Shown here one piece after another: positions 1 to 7,052 of a stretch of 13,612 nt of DNA. This DNA is from Paracoccaceae bacterium. GTDB taxonomy: Bacteria; Pseudomonadota; Alphaproteobacteria; Rhodobacterales; Rhodobacteraceae. Where the stretch lies: positions 1-13,612 of the forward strand of contig JALVEX010000124.1 of assembly GCA_027030435.1 (NCBI GenBank), in the 5' to 3' direction. How positions within the stretch are numbered: the first letter of the stretch is position 1; every line of letters starts with the position of its first letter. The notes under the pieces were generated by a model. It was given only the letters and a program-made list of their open reading frames with translations, was not told the DNA's origin and did no database searches. The position numbers and the translations under genes are program-made.

Positions 1-1
1 T

Positions 2-199
2 CTGCTGATTGCCCTCACCCTCGCCCAGCGGCTGATACTGGTGCTCTTCCTCGTGCCTCGCCCGGCTCTCGGGCCAACGCTGATACAGCTGGCCGTCACG
101 ATTGCCGTCTATCCCCTTGTTGTCGTGATCACACGCCATATCTTCGGAGTCAGAATGGCCACGCCCGCAGAGAGGGACGCCGTGAGGATCGGAACATGA
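2..199 (+). CDS. mreD: Rod shape-determining protein MreD, C-terminal part (5' end outside window)
   Basis: The last 65 codons of a gene that begins before the window are visible, ending in a TGA at 197-199. The peptide is very hydrophobic, with two likely membrane segments (roughly visible residues 1-18 and 26-44), followed by a short polar tail after a F-G-V-R sequence. This fits the end of MreD, the multi-pass inner-membrane protein that works with MreB and MreC in the elongation complex. The call leans mainly on context: mrdA and rodA follow directly, as in the common mreBCD-mrdA-rodA order. The stop overlaps the mrdA start as ATGA, implying translational coupling. The sequence alone is too short to prove the family. 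Confidence 0.72.
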   Translation: MLIALTLAQRLILVLFLVPRPALGPTLIQLAVTIAVYPLVVVITRHIFGVRMATPAERDAVRIGT

Positions 200-2139
200 A
201 GCGCTCGCCGAGAGACAACGCAGAAAGCCACCGCCGCATTTCGCGGCGGTCAATGATGCTCGGCGCGCTGCAGCTCGGCTTTGCCGGCATTCTGGCGGCG
301 CGGATGCGCTATCTTCAGGTGGAGAATGCCGATCAGTTCCGCCTGCTGGCAGATGAAAACCGCATCAACATCCGCCTCATCCCGCCGGCCCGCGGCCTGA
401 TCTTCGACAGGAACGGCGTGTCGCTCGCCGTCAACCGGCAGAATTACCGGATCACGGTGGTGCGGGAAGATGCAGGCGATGTGGATATGGTGATCGAGCG
501 GCTGAAGAAGCTGATCCCCTTCGATCCCGAAGCGCTTGAGAAATCCCTGAAGGAGATGAAGCACCGCAGCGCCTTCGTGCCTGTTACGCTTGCCGAGAAT
601 CTGAGCTGGGAGCAGCTTTCGGAAGTGGCCGTGAACGCGCCCATCCTTCCGGGTGTCACGCCGGAAGTCGGCCTCACCCGCCACTATCCGCTCGACACCG
701 ATTTCGCTCATGTGGTGGGCTATGTGGGGCCGGTTTCGGATTATGACCTGAAGCGCATCAACGATCCCGATCCCCTGCTGCAGATCCCCCGCTTCCAGAT
801 CGGCAAATCCGGGGTGGAGGCGAAGCTCGAAAAGAAGCTGCGCGGCAAGGCGGGGATCAAGCGCATCGAGGTGAACGCGCGCGGGCGGGTGATGCGCGAG
901 ATCGACAGGCGCGAGAGCATCCCCGGTTCCGATGTGCAGCTCACCGTCGACAGCCGCCTGCAGAACTACGTGCAGGCCCGCCTCGAGGGGGAAAGCGCCG
1001 CCGCCGTGGTGATCGATACGCACAATGGCGATCTGCTGGCGATCGGCTCCACGCCTTCCTTCGATCCCAACAAGTTCGTCAACGGCATATCGGTCGCCGA
1101 ATACAAGGCCCTGCTTGAAAACGAATACCGCCCGCTGGCCAATAAGGCCGTGCAGGGCACCTATCCGCCGGGCTCCACCTTCAAGATGGTCACCGCGCTC
1201 GCGGCGCTCGAGGAAGGGCTCGTCGATCCAGAGGAAACCATCTACTGCCCCGGCTACATCACCCTTGGCAAGCGGCGCTTTCACTGCTGGAAAAGGGGCG
1301 GGCACGGGCATGTGAACCTTCACAATTCGCTGCGCCGCTCCTGCGATGTCTATTATTACGAACTGGCCCAGCGCGTCGGGATCGAGAAGATCTCCGCCAT
1401 GGCGCGCCGGCTGGGGTTGGGGCAGGAATATCCGATCCCGATGTCGGCCGTGGCGAAGGGGCTTACCCCCACCAAGGAATGGAAGCTTGCCAAACGCGGC
1501 GAGCCCTGGGTGATTGGCGATACGCTGAATTCGGCCATCGGCCAAGGCTTCGTGCTTGCTTCGCCGCTCCAGCTTGCAGTGATGACGGCGCGCATCGCGA
1601 GCGGCCGGCTGATCGTTCCCCGGCTGGTGAAATCCATTGACGGCATTGAAAATGCGAACGGTGCCAGCCCGCCGGTGGGGCTCTCCGAAAGCCATCTCGA
1701 ACAGATCCGCGCGGCAATGTTCGCCGTGTCCAACAGCCAGCGCGGCACGGCCTATCGCTCCCGCATCCTTCCCGACGATCTGAAGCTTGCCGGCAAGACG
1801 GGCACGAGCCAGGTGCGCAACATCACCAAGGCCGAACGCGCCCGCGGGGTTTTCCGCAACAAGGATCTGCCCTGGAAGCGGCGCGATCATGCGCTGTTCG
1901 TATGCTTTGCCCCCTACAAGGCGCCGCGGATCGCGGTTTCGGTGGTTGTCGAGCATGGCGGGGGGGGCTCGAAGGCGGCGGCACCGATCGCGCGCGATAT
2001 CGTGCTGAGCGCCCTCACCGGCGGGCTGCCCCCGCTCGAAGCCTATCCCCGGCAGGATCGCCCGCGCATCAGCGAAGAACAGCAGAAACTGCGCCTGCGC
2101 GATCCGCGAAAGGCAAGCCCCGTGAAGGACCGCGCATGA
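196..2139 (+). CDS. mrdA: Penicillin-binding protein 2, class B transpeptidase of the elongasome
   Basis: A 647-residue protein, the normal size for PBP2. It cross-links peptidoglycan in the periplasm during cell elongation, as partner of RodA. A single N-terminal membrane anchor lies at about residues 19-37 after a basic cytoplasmic tail. A pedestal region (about 60-230) contains R-G-L-I-F-D-R-N-G near 66-74. The transpeptidase domain (about 260-610) has all three active-site motifs: S-T-F-K with nucleophile Ser327 and Lys330, S-C-D at 382-384 (PBP2 enzymes use S-x-D here), and K-T-G-T at 534-537. The start at 196 has GAGG at 184-187 and overlaps the mreD stop. The stop overlaps the rodA start (ATGA, 2136-2139). 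A run of eight G lies at 1960-1967 within the coding sequence. Confidence 0.96.
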   Translation: MKRSPRDNAESHRRISRRSMMLGALQLGFAGILAARMRYLQVENADQFRLLADENRINIRLIPPARGLIFDRNGVSLAVNRQNYRITVVREDAGDVDMVIERLKKLIPFDPEALEKSLKEMKHRSAFVPVTLAENLSWEQLSEVAVNAPILPGVTPEVGLTRHYPLDTDFAHVVGYVGPVSDYDLKRINDPDPLLQIPRFQIGKSGVEAKLEKKLRGKAGIKRIEVNARGRVMREIDRRESIPGSDVQLTVDSRLQNYVQARLEGESAAAVVIDTHNGDLLAIGSTPSFDPNKFVNGISVAEYKALLENEYRPLANKAVQGTYPPGSTFKMVTALAALEEGLVDPEETIYCPGYITLGKRRFHCWKRGGHGHVNLHNSLRRSCDVYYYELAQRVGIEKISAMARRLGLGQEYPIPMSAVAKGLTPTKEWKLAKRGEPWVIGDTLNSAIGQGFVLASPLQLAVMTARIASGRLIVPRLVKSIDGIENANGASPPVGLSESHLEQIRAAMFAVSNSQRGTAYRSRILPDDLKLAGKTGTSQVRNITKAERARGVFRNKDLPWKRRDHALFVCFAPYKAPRIAVSVVVEHGGGGSKAAAPIARDIVLSALTGGLPPLEAYPRQDRPRISEEQQKLRLRDPRKASPVKDRA

Positions 2140-3275
2140 GCTATCTGGAATATAACGTCAAGCATACACCGAAGGGCCTGCGAAAGCTCCTGCATCTCAA
2201 TTGGGCTTTGATCGTGCTTCTGATCACGGTGAGCTCGATCGGCTTCCTCATGCTCTATGCAGTGGCCGGGGGCTCGCTCAGCCCCTGGGTCGAGCCGCAG
2301 GTGAAGCGGTTCGCGCTCGGCATGATGGTGATGTTTTTCGTGGCGATGGTTCCGATCTGGTTCTGGCGCAACATGGCCGGGGTCTTCTATCTCGGCTCGC
2401 TCCTGCTGCTGGTGCTGGTCGAACTGATCGGCGATGTCGGCATGGGCGCGAAGCGATGGATCGATCTCGGTTTCATCCGCCTCCAGCCTTCGGAGCTTGC
2501 CAAGATCACCGTGGTGATGCTGCTCGCCGCCTATTATGACTGGCTCGACATCCGCAAGGTTTCCCGCCCTCTCTGGGTGCTGATCCCGCTGGTAATCATC
2601 CTGTTGCCCACCTTCCTCGTGCTGCGCCAGCCCGATCTCGGCACCGCGATCCTCTTGGTGGCGGGCGGCGGGATGGTGATGTTTCTCGCCGGCGTGAGCC
2701 TCTGGTATTTCGCCGCCATCATCGCCAGTGGCGTGGGGCTTGTGGCTGCTGTGCTGAAATCGCGTGGCACAAGCTGGCAATTGCTCAAGGATTACCAGTA
2801 CAAGCGCATCGATACCTTCCTTGACCCAAGCCTCGATCCCCTCGGGCAGGGCTATCACATCACCCAGTCGAAAATCGCGCTCGGCGCCGGGGGATGGTCG
2901 GGGCGCGGCTTCATGCAGGGCACCCAGACGCGGCTGAATTTCCTGCCCGAGAAACACACCGATTTCATCTTCACGACGCTTGCCGAGGATTTCGGCTTCA
3001 TCGGCGGGATGACCCTCCTTGGCCTCTACCTCCTGATCCTCGCCTTCTGCTTCTACACCGCCCTCAAGACGAAGGATCGCTTCGCCTCGCTCGTCACCCT
3101 CGGCATCGCCGGAACGTTTTTCCTGTATTTCGCCGTCAACATGGCGATGGTGATGGGGCTTGCGCCGGTGGTGGGCGTGCCGCTGCCGCTGGTTTCCTAC
3201 GGTGGCTCGGCGATGATGGTGCTGCTGGCGGCCTTCGGGCTGGTGCAGAGCGCCAACGTGCACCGGCCACGGTGA
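2136..3275 (+). CDS. rodA: RodA, SEDS-family peptidoglycan glycosyltransferase
   Basis: A 379-residue, multi-pass (about ten segments) inner-membrane protein of the SEDS family. It polymerises lipid II into glycan strands together with PBP2. Recognisable blocks are G-A-K-R-W-I-D-L-G followed by Q-P-S-E-L-A-K at about 104-123, R-Q-P-D-L-G-T-A at 164-171, H-T-D-F-I-F at 274-279 (Asp276 probably being the essential catalytic Asp of the family), and P-L-P-L-V-S-Y-G-G-S near the C-terminus (349-358). I chose the start at 2136 because it overlaps the mrdA stop as ATGA, has AAGGA at 2125-2129, and gives the usual family length. The frame is open further upstream (from 1902), but that stretch lies inside mrdA. 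Confidence 0.96.
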   Translation: MSYLEYNVKHTPKGLRKLLHLNWALIVLLITVSSIGFLMLYAVAGGSLSPWVEPQVKRFALGMMVMFFVAMVPIWFWRNMAGVFYLGSLLLLVLVELIGDVGMGAKRWIDLGFIRLQPSELAKITVVMLLAAYYDWLDIRKVSRPLWVLIPLVIILLPTFLVLRQPDLGTAILLVAGGGMVMFLAGVSLWYFAAIIASGVGLVAAVLKSRGTSWQLLKDYQYKRIDTFLDPSLDPLGQGYHITQSKIALGAGGWSGRGFMQGTQTRLNFLPEKHTDFIFTTLAEDFGFIGGMTLLGLYLLILAFCFYTALKTKDRFASLVTLGIAGTFFLYFAVNMAMVMGLAPVVGVPLPLVSYGGSAMMVLLAAFGLVQSANVHRPR

Positions 3276-3432
3276 AGTGTTCGGAGATTTTCACGAGACG
3301 AAGATTGATTTCGAAACGTCCGCAACATCAAAAGGTTCGGGCGTTATGACAAATGCTCAAAACAAGGACATGCTGGGAAATATGGCCAACGCCATACTGC
3401 CACTATCCCGGTGCCGCACAGAAGCGGAATGG

Positions 3433-3463
3433 TGCTGCGGTGGCATCATCAGCCACCGCAGCA
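3433..3463. terminator. Perfect 12-bp hairpin between convergent rodA and the CTERM gene
   Basis: TGCTGCGGTGGC (3433-3444) and its exact reverse complement (3452-3463) flank a 7-base loop. The hairpin lies 4 bases beyond the stop codon of the minus-strand CTERM gene and about 160 bases beyond the rodA stop, so it can form in transcripts from both sides. Neither side has a proper T run directly after the stem. It may therefore act as a bidirectional transcription barrier or an mRNA 3'-end stabiliser rather than a textbook intrinsic terminator. Confidence 0.6.
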
Positions 3464-3467
3464 TGTC

Positions 3468-4127
3468 TCAGCTTTTCCTGCGTGCAAGCCCCAGACCGCC
3501 CAGCGCGGCCAAGAGCATCCACCCAGCGGCCGGCAGCGGCACGGGCGCCGGCGGCGGGGTGTGATCGGGGTCCGTGGGCAAGACCTGATCCTGCTTGGTA
3601 TCACTGCGCAGATAGGTGACGGCGAAATCATCGCTCGCCCCGGCAAGGCCGGCAAGGAACGCATCCGCCGTCCGGATCACAGCTCCCGGACCGGTCACCA
3701 CGAAATTGCCGGATTGCGCATCAAGGGGGTTCCCCGCTTCCTCATGGGTGATTTCCCACAAGGCCACCTGAAAGGCGGCGGCGCTGGTCGCGTCAACCAC
3801 CATATCGTAAGCCGAAGAAAACAGCTTCGAGATGTTCGAATCGACCGCCGCCCCATACATGGACTTGCCGGCAATCTCATAGGTGCTGCCGTTGGTGATA
3901 TATTGTGCCAATTCGATGCAGAACACTCCGAATCCGACTCCGGTTGACACATCCTTGACCCGGATATTTCCAGCATATACCCGCCGCCCATTGGCGCTCA
4001 CGGTCTTGTACCAGTTATTGGTGCCGAAAAATCCCGGCCCCTCGAAATCAACCGTGATACTCGTAGCGCCCGCCGATGTGGCGGCAACCGCAAATACCCC
4101 TGCGGCGATAACTGTCTTGATTGACAT
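3468..4127 (-). CDS. Secreted VPLPA-CTERM sorting-domain protein with possible Cys-Gln thioester motif
   Basis: A 219-residue exported protein. Residues 1-22 form a signal peptide (lysine, hydrophobic core, A-G-A ending). Residues 190-219 form a sorting signal: a proline-rich spacer, V-P-L-P-A at 196-200, a hydrophobic helix, and a final A-R-R-K-S. In known VPLPA-CTERM proteins this tail is processed by a dedicated exosortase, and the protein ends up at the cell surface or in the matrix. No exosortase gene is in this window. The body contains F-C-I-E-L-A-Q (Cys70, the only cysteine) and A-F-Q-V-A-L-W-E (Gln120), resembling the Cys and Gln motifs of thioester adhesin domains. I chose the ATG at 4127 because AAGGAAGG precedes it and the signal peptide starts there. 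An ATG at 4154 would put that ribosome site inside the gene. The exact function is unknown. Confidence 0.85.
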   Translation of the reverse strand: MSIKTVIAAGVFAVAATSAGATSITVDFEGPGFFGTNNWYKTVSANGRRVYAGNIRVKDVSTGVGFGVFCIELAQYITNGSTYEIAGKSMYGAAVDSNISKLFSSAYDMVVDATSAAAFQVALWEITHEEAGNPLDAQSGNFVVTGPGAVIRTADAFLAGLAGASDDFAVTYLRSDTKQDQVLPTDPDHTPPPAPVPLPAAGWMLLAALGGLGLARRKS

Positions 4128-4531
4128 TCCCGTTCCTTCCTTACCTTGCAACAACAGTACATTCGAGCAGCAGTACGTTCTTTATCGGGCTTATCGGTCT
4201 CGGTAAGGAAACCTGCGCCCAATATCGAAATGGAGTGTAACCCCCCGCCATTTTTCGGCCACATTCAGATGCTCCGGCCTGAGATCTAGCGCAATATGGG
4301 CCAGTAGTCCATATGAGACGATCATTCCGGGCAGGGCTGCTGGATGAAACCCATATGCCCGGCGTGGAGGCTGTCCGGCACAGACGATGTTTTCCGACCC
4401 CCCGGCCGTGACCACATTCCCTCTCAGGCGGGGGCCAAACAGAGCGGAATGCCCCTTGCAGGGGACAGAAAGCGTGCCTAGCCTGCCGGCGAAGGGGATG
4501 CCATGGGGATATATGGGAGGGTATTCGCAAC
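4128..4531. other. Divergent non-coding region between the CTERM gene and ghrA
   Basis: This 404-base gap should hold the promoters of both flanking genes. For the minus-strand gene I see only its ribosome site. For the plus-strand gene there is a possible weak promoter, TTGCAG (4456-4461), 17 bases, TAGCCT (4479-4484), and GGAGG at 4516-4520. An inverted repeat, CCGGGCA (4327-4333) and TGCCCGG (4356-4362), and a small CCCCT/AGGGG hairpin (4453-4465) are visible. Short open frames exist on both strands, but their codons lack the strong G/C third-position bias of real genes here. I recognise no RNA gene. Confidence 0.6.
4327..4362. repeat. Inverted repeat of 7-bp arms with a 22-base spacer upstream of ghrA
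   Basis: CCGGGCA at 4327-4333 and its exact complement TGCCCGG at 4356-4362 could form a hairpin. GGG (4334-4336) and CCC (4350-4352) could extend the stem across a 3-base bulge. It lies about 170 bases upstream of the ghrA start. It could be an operator or a leader structure. No binding-protein family is recognisable from it. Confidence 0.35.
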
Positions 4532-5464
4532 ATGATCGAGATCCTGTTTTCGGCCCCCGAAAGCTACGGCGGGAAATACATTCCACCCATCCGGGAAGCT
4601 CTGGATTCGCTCGGGCTCGCGCACCGCATCGAAACGGAGTGCGGCGATCCCGCGCGCGTGGATTACATCATCTGCGCCCCCAATGGCCCGGTCACGGATT
4701 TCAGCCCCTTCACGCGCGCAAGAGCCGTGCTGAGCCTCTGGGCCGGTGTCGAGCGGTTTGTTCACAATCCGACCCTCACCCAGCCGCTCCTGCGCATGGT
4801 CAATCCTGGGATGACGGCGGGGATGGTCGAATATGTCACCGGCCATGTGCTGCGCCATCATCTCGGGATGGATACCCATATCCGGCGCGAAAAGCCCGAG
4901 TGGCAGCCGGAAATCCCGCCGCTCGCCTCTGAGCGCAGGGTGAGTGTGCTCGGGCTCGGCGCCCTCGGGCAGGCATCCGCGCAGGCGCTTGCCGGGCTTG
5001 GCTTCGATGTGGCGGGCTGGAGCCGCTCGCCGAAGTCAATCGAGGGGATCAGGTGCCTTTCGGGCGCAAGCGGGCTGGAAGAGGCGCTCGGGCGGGCGGA
5101 AATCCTCGTCCTCCTCCTGCCGCTGACGGATGAGACGGAAAACATCCTCGATGCCGCGCGCCTCGCACTCCTGCCTGAAGGGGCGGCGATCATAAATCCC
5201 GGCCGCGGCCCACTGATCGACGATGATGCCCTTCTCGCCGCCCTCGATCGCGAGCATCTCGCCCATGCGACGCTCGATGTATTCCGCACCGAGCCCCTGC
5301 CCGAGTCGCATCCCTTCTGGCACCATCCGAAAATCACCGTGACCCCGCATATAGCCTCCGATACCCGCCCCGCTCAAGCCGCGCGCGTGATCGCCGAAAA
5401 CGTCCGGCGCGGCGAGGCCGGGGAGCCTTTTCTCCATCAGGTGGACAGAAGCGCAGGCTATTGA
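4532..5464 (+). CDS. ghrA: Glyoxylate/hydroxypyruvate reductase A-type 2-hydroxyacid dehydrogenase
   Basis: A 310-residue cytosolic enzyme of the D-isomer-specific 2-hydroxyacid dehydrogenase superfamily, close to the usual GhrA length (about 312). The family reduces glyoxylate to glycolate and hydroxypyruvate to D-glycerate with NADPH. The Rossmann-fold dinucleotide site G-L-G-A-L-G is at 141-146. The catalytic triad is visible as Arg225 in N-P-G-R-G, Glu254 in R-T-E-P-L, and His273 in T-P-H-I-A-S. The N-terminal substrate half lacks the longer sequence of GhrB/SerA enzymes, and W-S-R-S after the second Rossmann strand fits GhrA. GGAGG at 4516-4520 supports the start. The gene stands alone and faces the convergent sseB-like gene 27 bases downstream. 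The exact substrate cannot be read from sequence. Confidence 0.87.
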   Translation: MIEILFSAPESYGGKYIPPIREALDSLGLAHRIETECGDPARVDYIICAPNGPVTDFSPFTRARAVLSLWAGVERFVHNPTLTQPLLRMVNPGMTAGMVEYVTGHVLRHHLGMDTHIRREKPEWQPEIPPLASERRVSVLGLGALGQASAQALAGLGFDVAGWSRSPKSIEGIRCLSGASGLEEALGRAEILVLLLPLTDETENILDAARLALLPEGAAIINPGRGPLIDDDALLAALDREHLAHATLDVFRTEPLPESHPFWHHPKITVTPHIASDTRPAQAARVIAENVRRGEAGEPFLHQVDRSAGY

Positions 5465-5474
5465 GCCCTTCTCC

Positions 5475-5491
5475 GGGCGCGGCTCCCGCCC
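5475..5491. terminator. Small GC hairpin at the convergent ghrA / SseB-family junction
   Basis: GGGCG (5475-5479) and CGCCC (5487-5491) can pair around a 7-base loop in the 27-base gap between the two converging stop codons. A competing GAGCC (5463-5467)/GGCTC (5481-5485) pairing overlaps it. There is no T run. A role as a shared terminator is only suggested by position. Confidence 0.3.
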
Positions 5492-6346
5492 TCAGCGCAG
5501 GCGGGGCGGCTTTTCGGGATCGCTGCCGGGGGGCACCGCGGGCGGGGTGAGCCGCTCCGCCGCGCCATGCTTCACCGCCGGCAGTTCGATGCGCAAGCCG
5601 TGGCGCGCGATCTCCTCAAGGCGCGGATCGCCGCTTTCCAGAAAGGCCACGTCAAGGGCAGGATCGGAAACATCAGAGAAGGCAAGGCTCTCGGCGATCG
5701 CCCGCGCGAGCGCCGCTTCGCTGCCCGCGAGGGGATCGACGAAAACGAGCAGCGCGCCTTCGCCGCCGCCCTCATGCGCCACCCCCACCAGCCAGGCCGC
5801 GCGGGCAAGCCCGCCGGCACGCGCAAGGCGCGCGTCAAGCCGCGCCAGAAGCTCCGGCGCAAGGGGCGGGGGCGGAAGGAAGCGCAGGATGCGCCCCTCC
5901 CCGGCGCTGGGCAGAGCGGAGGAGAGCACGCCCGCCAGCCAGTCCACCGCTTCGGGTTCGATGATCCATTGCGAAGGTGCGACGCCCGGATTGAGCAGGA
6001 TGCCGATGCCCCTGCCCGCCAGCATCTCCACCAGCATCCGCCCCGGCAGGGCGGCATTGGGCGCAGGCTCGCGGATGAAAGCGGCGAGGCGCTCCTCCCT
6101 GTCGAAGGCCAGCACGAGGCGCCGGCCGTCGGCCTCGGTCAGCTGCGGATCGATCGCACCCCCCCGCGCCTCCTCCTTCAGCAGGATGAAGAGCCCCGAG
6201 GCCGCCAGTTCCTCGAGAAAGGCCGCGCGCCGGGCGGGATCGTCCAAATCCGCGATCATGGCGGCGTGCGCGCGATCAAGGGACGTCTGCGCCGCGCCCC
6301 CGCCCCCGGAGATCCCCGCCGCCGCGGCTTCCTTCCCATCATCCAT
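5492..6346 (-). CDS. SseB-family protein
   Basis: A 284-residue predicted cytosolic protein, rich in Ala and Leu, with no signal peptide or membrane helix. After a low-complexity glycine/alanine start (1-20), the D-R-A-H-A-A-M segment and the L-F-I-L-L, L-V-L-A-F-D-R-E-E-R-L-A-A-F, G-R-G-I-G-I-L-L-N and V-D-W-L-A segments follow the pattern of SseB N-terminal domains. The final third resembles the SseB C-terminal domain. The name comes from an E. coli serine-sensitivity phenotype, and the molecular role is not established. The start at 6346 was chosen because it overlaps the upstream glycosylase stop by 8 bases. The longer open frame to 6556 would lie entirely inside that gene. A tail rich in Pro and Arg ends the protein. 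Confidence 0.78.
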   Translation of the reverse strand: MDDGKEAAAAGISGGGGAAQTSLDRAHAAMIADLDDPARRAAFLEELAASGLFILLKEEARGGAIDPQLTEADGRRLVLAFDREERLAAFIREPAPNAALPGRMLVEMLAGRGIGILLNPGVAPSQWIIEPEAVDWLAGVLSSALPSAGEGRILRFLPPPPLAPELLARLDARLARAGGLARAAWLVGVAHEGGGEGALLVFVDPLAGSEAALARAIAESLAFSDVSDPALDVAFLESGDPRLEEIARHGLRIELPAVKHGAAERLTPPAVPPGSDPEKPPRLR

Positions 6347-6962
6347 CCGCCAGCACCTCCGCCACACGCGCCCGCAGCGCCGGCACAAGATCGGCCTCGA
6401 ACCACGGGTTTTTCCTGAGCCAGCCCGTATTGCGCCAGGATGGATGAGGCAAGGGGAATATGGCCGGAGCATGCCTTCGCCAGGCCGCGACGGTGCGGGT
6501 AACGCCCCCTTTCGCCGCCGCGCCCATGTGCCATTTCTGCGCATGCCCCCCGACAAGCACCGTGAGGCGGATTGCGGGCAATGCGGCCATCACGCCCTCA
6601 TGCCATGTGCGGGCGCAAAGCGGCGGCGGGGGGAGATCCGCGCCGCGCGCGTCATAGCCCGGAAAGCAGAAGGCCATCGGCACGATTGCGAAGCGCGCGC
6701 GATCCCAGAACGTATCCTCATCCACGCCCAGCCATTCGCGCAGACGCCGCCCGGAGGGGTCATCGAAGGGCCGCCCCGATTCATGCACCCTCTTTCCCGG
6801 CGCCTGCCCCGCAATCAGGATCCGCGCCGAGGGGCGAAACCAGACAATCGGGCGCGGCGCATGGGCCGTGGCGGTGGCGCGGAACCGCTCCGCACAAAGC
6901 CCGCAGGCGCGGATGCGGGCGGCGATTGCGGCGGCGTTATCATCGGCTGAGCGGCAGGACAT
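6339..6962 (-). CDS. Uracil-DNA glycosylase-family protein, probably with a 4Fe-4S cluster
   Basis: A 207-residue member of the uracil-DNA glycosylase superfamily, which removes uracil from DNA as the first step of base-excision repair. Motif A is G-Q-A-P-G at 52-56, followed by G-R-P-F-D-D-P-S-G at 63-71. Motif B is L-P-H-P-S-W-R-N at 171-178. Four cysteines (Cys20, Cys23, Cys99, Cys116) have the C-x2-C plus two-distant-Cys spacing of iron-sulfur family 4 enzymes. Motif A has Gln where family 4 usually has Glu, so activity on uracil is likely but not certain. An in-frame TGA lies two codons before the ATG, so no longer form exists. The upstream AAAGGG is only one base from the ATG, an unusually tight spacing. 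It probably forms an operon with the SseB-family gene. Confidence 0.84.
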   Translation of the reverse strand: MSCRSADDNAAAIAARIRACGLCAERFRATATAHAPRPIVWFRPSARILIAGQAPGKRVHESGRPFDDPSGRRLREWLGVDEDTFWDRARFAIVPMAFCFPGYDARGADLPPPPLCARTWHEGVMAALPAIRLTVLVGGHAQKWHMGAAAKGGVTRTVAAWRRHAPAIFPLPHPSWRNTGWLRKNPWFEADLVPALRARVAEVLADG

Positions 6963-7004
6963 GCCCTTTCATAGCCCGCCGCGGGCCGGAGGCAAGGCTG
7001 CCCG

Positions 7005-7050
7005 CGCAATTTTCCCTTGCATATTTTTATGATTTTAGAAATATAGAATC
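7005..7050 (+). promoter_or_regulatory. Candidate arsR promoter giving a very short or absent leader
   Basis: This AT-rich stretch sits in GC-rich surroundings directly before the arsR ATG. Possible -10 elements are TATGAT (7028-7033) and TATAGA (7042-7047). The latter pairs loosely with TTGCAT (7017-7022) at 19 bases. Either choice leaves fewer than about 15 transcribed bases before the ATG, and there is no Shine-Dalgarno-like sequence there. The assignment of hexamers is uncertain. Confidence 0.4.
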
Positions 7051-7052
7051 AT
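7029..7052. promoter_or_regulatory. Candidate ArsR-family operator (imperfect dyad over the start codon)
   Basis: ATGATT at 7029-7034 is the exact reverse complement of AATCAT at 7047-7052, with further partial symmetry between (18 of 24 positions match in total). Long, AT-rich imperfect palindromes over the promoter are typical of ArsR/SmtB autorepressor sites. The right arm includes the first two bases of the arsR ATG, so bound protein would block both the promoter and the start. The assignment rests on symmetry and position only. Confidence 0.45.

Noticed and set aside
250..1956. 568-codon open frame on the minus strand
   Set aside because: It is fully antisense to mrdA, which has all PBP2 motifs. 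The translation is His/Arg/Gly-rich with no recognisable motif, as expected from a mirrored high-GC gene.
3346..3564. Small plus-strand open frame after rodA with a possible AAGG ribosome site
   Set aside because: It runs through the 12-bp hairpin and into the antisense of the CTERM gene. Its second half is only a shadow, and the first 25 codons match nothing I recognise.
4150..4170. Possible sigma-54 type -12 element (TTGCA on the minus strand) before the CTERM gene
   Set aside because: The -24 half lacks the required GG, and the transcript would start on top of the ribosome site.
4191..4325. 44-codon minus-strand frame upstream of the CTERM gene that looks slightly protein-like
   Set aside because: There is no ribosome site, and only about half of its codons end in G or C, unlike the strong bias of the real genes here. 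It could be a decayed remnant, but nothing supports it.
4428..4510. Pieces resembling a glycine riboswitch (CTCTCAGGC, ACAGAG, GGCGAAGGGG)
   Set aside because: The pieces occur in the wrong order for the aptamer, and the matching 5' P1 strand is missing. A covariance-model search (Rfam glycine) would settle it.
5547..6950. 467-codon open frame on the plus strand opposite the SseB and UDG genes
   Set aside because: The minus strand carries clear glycosylase and SseB segments in two overlapping, coupled frames. The plus-strand translation is an Arg/Ala/Pro/Ser-rich shadow.
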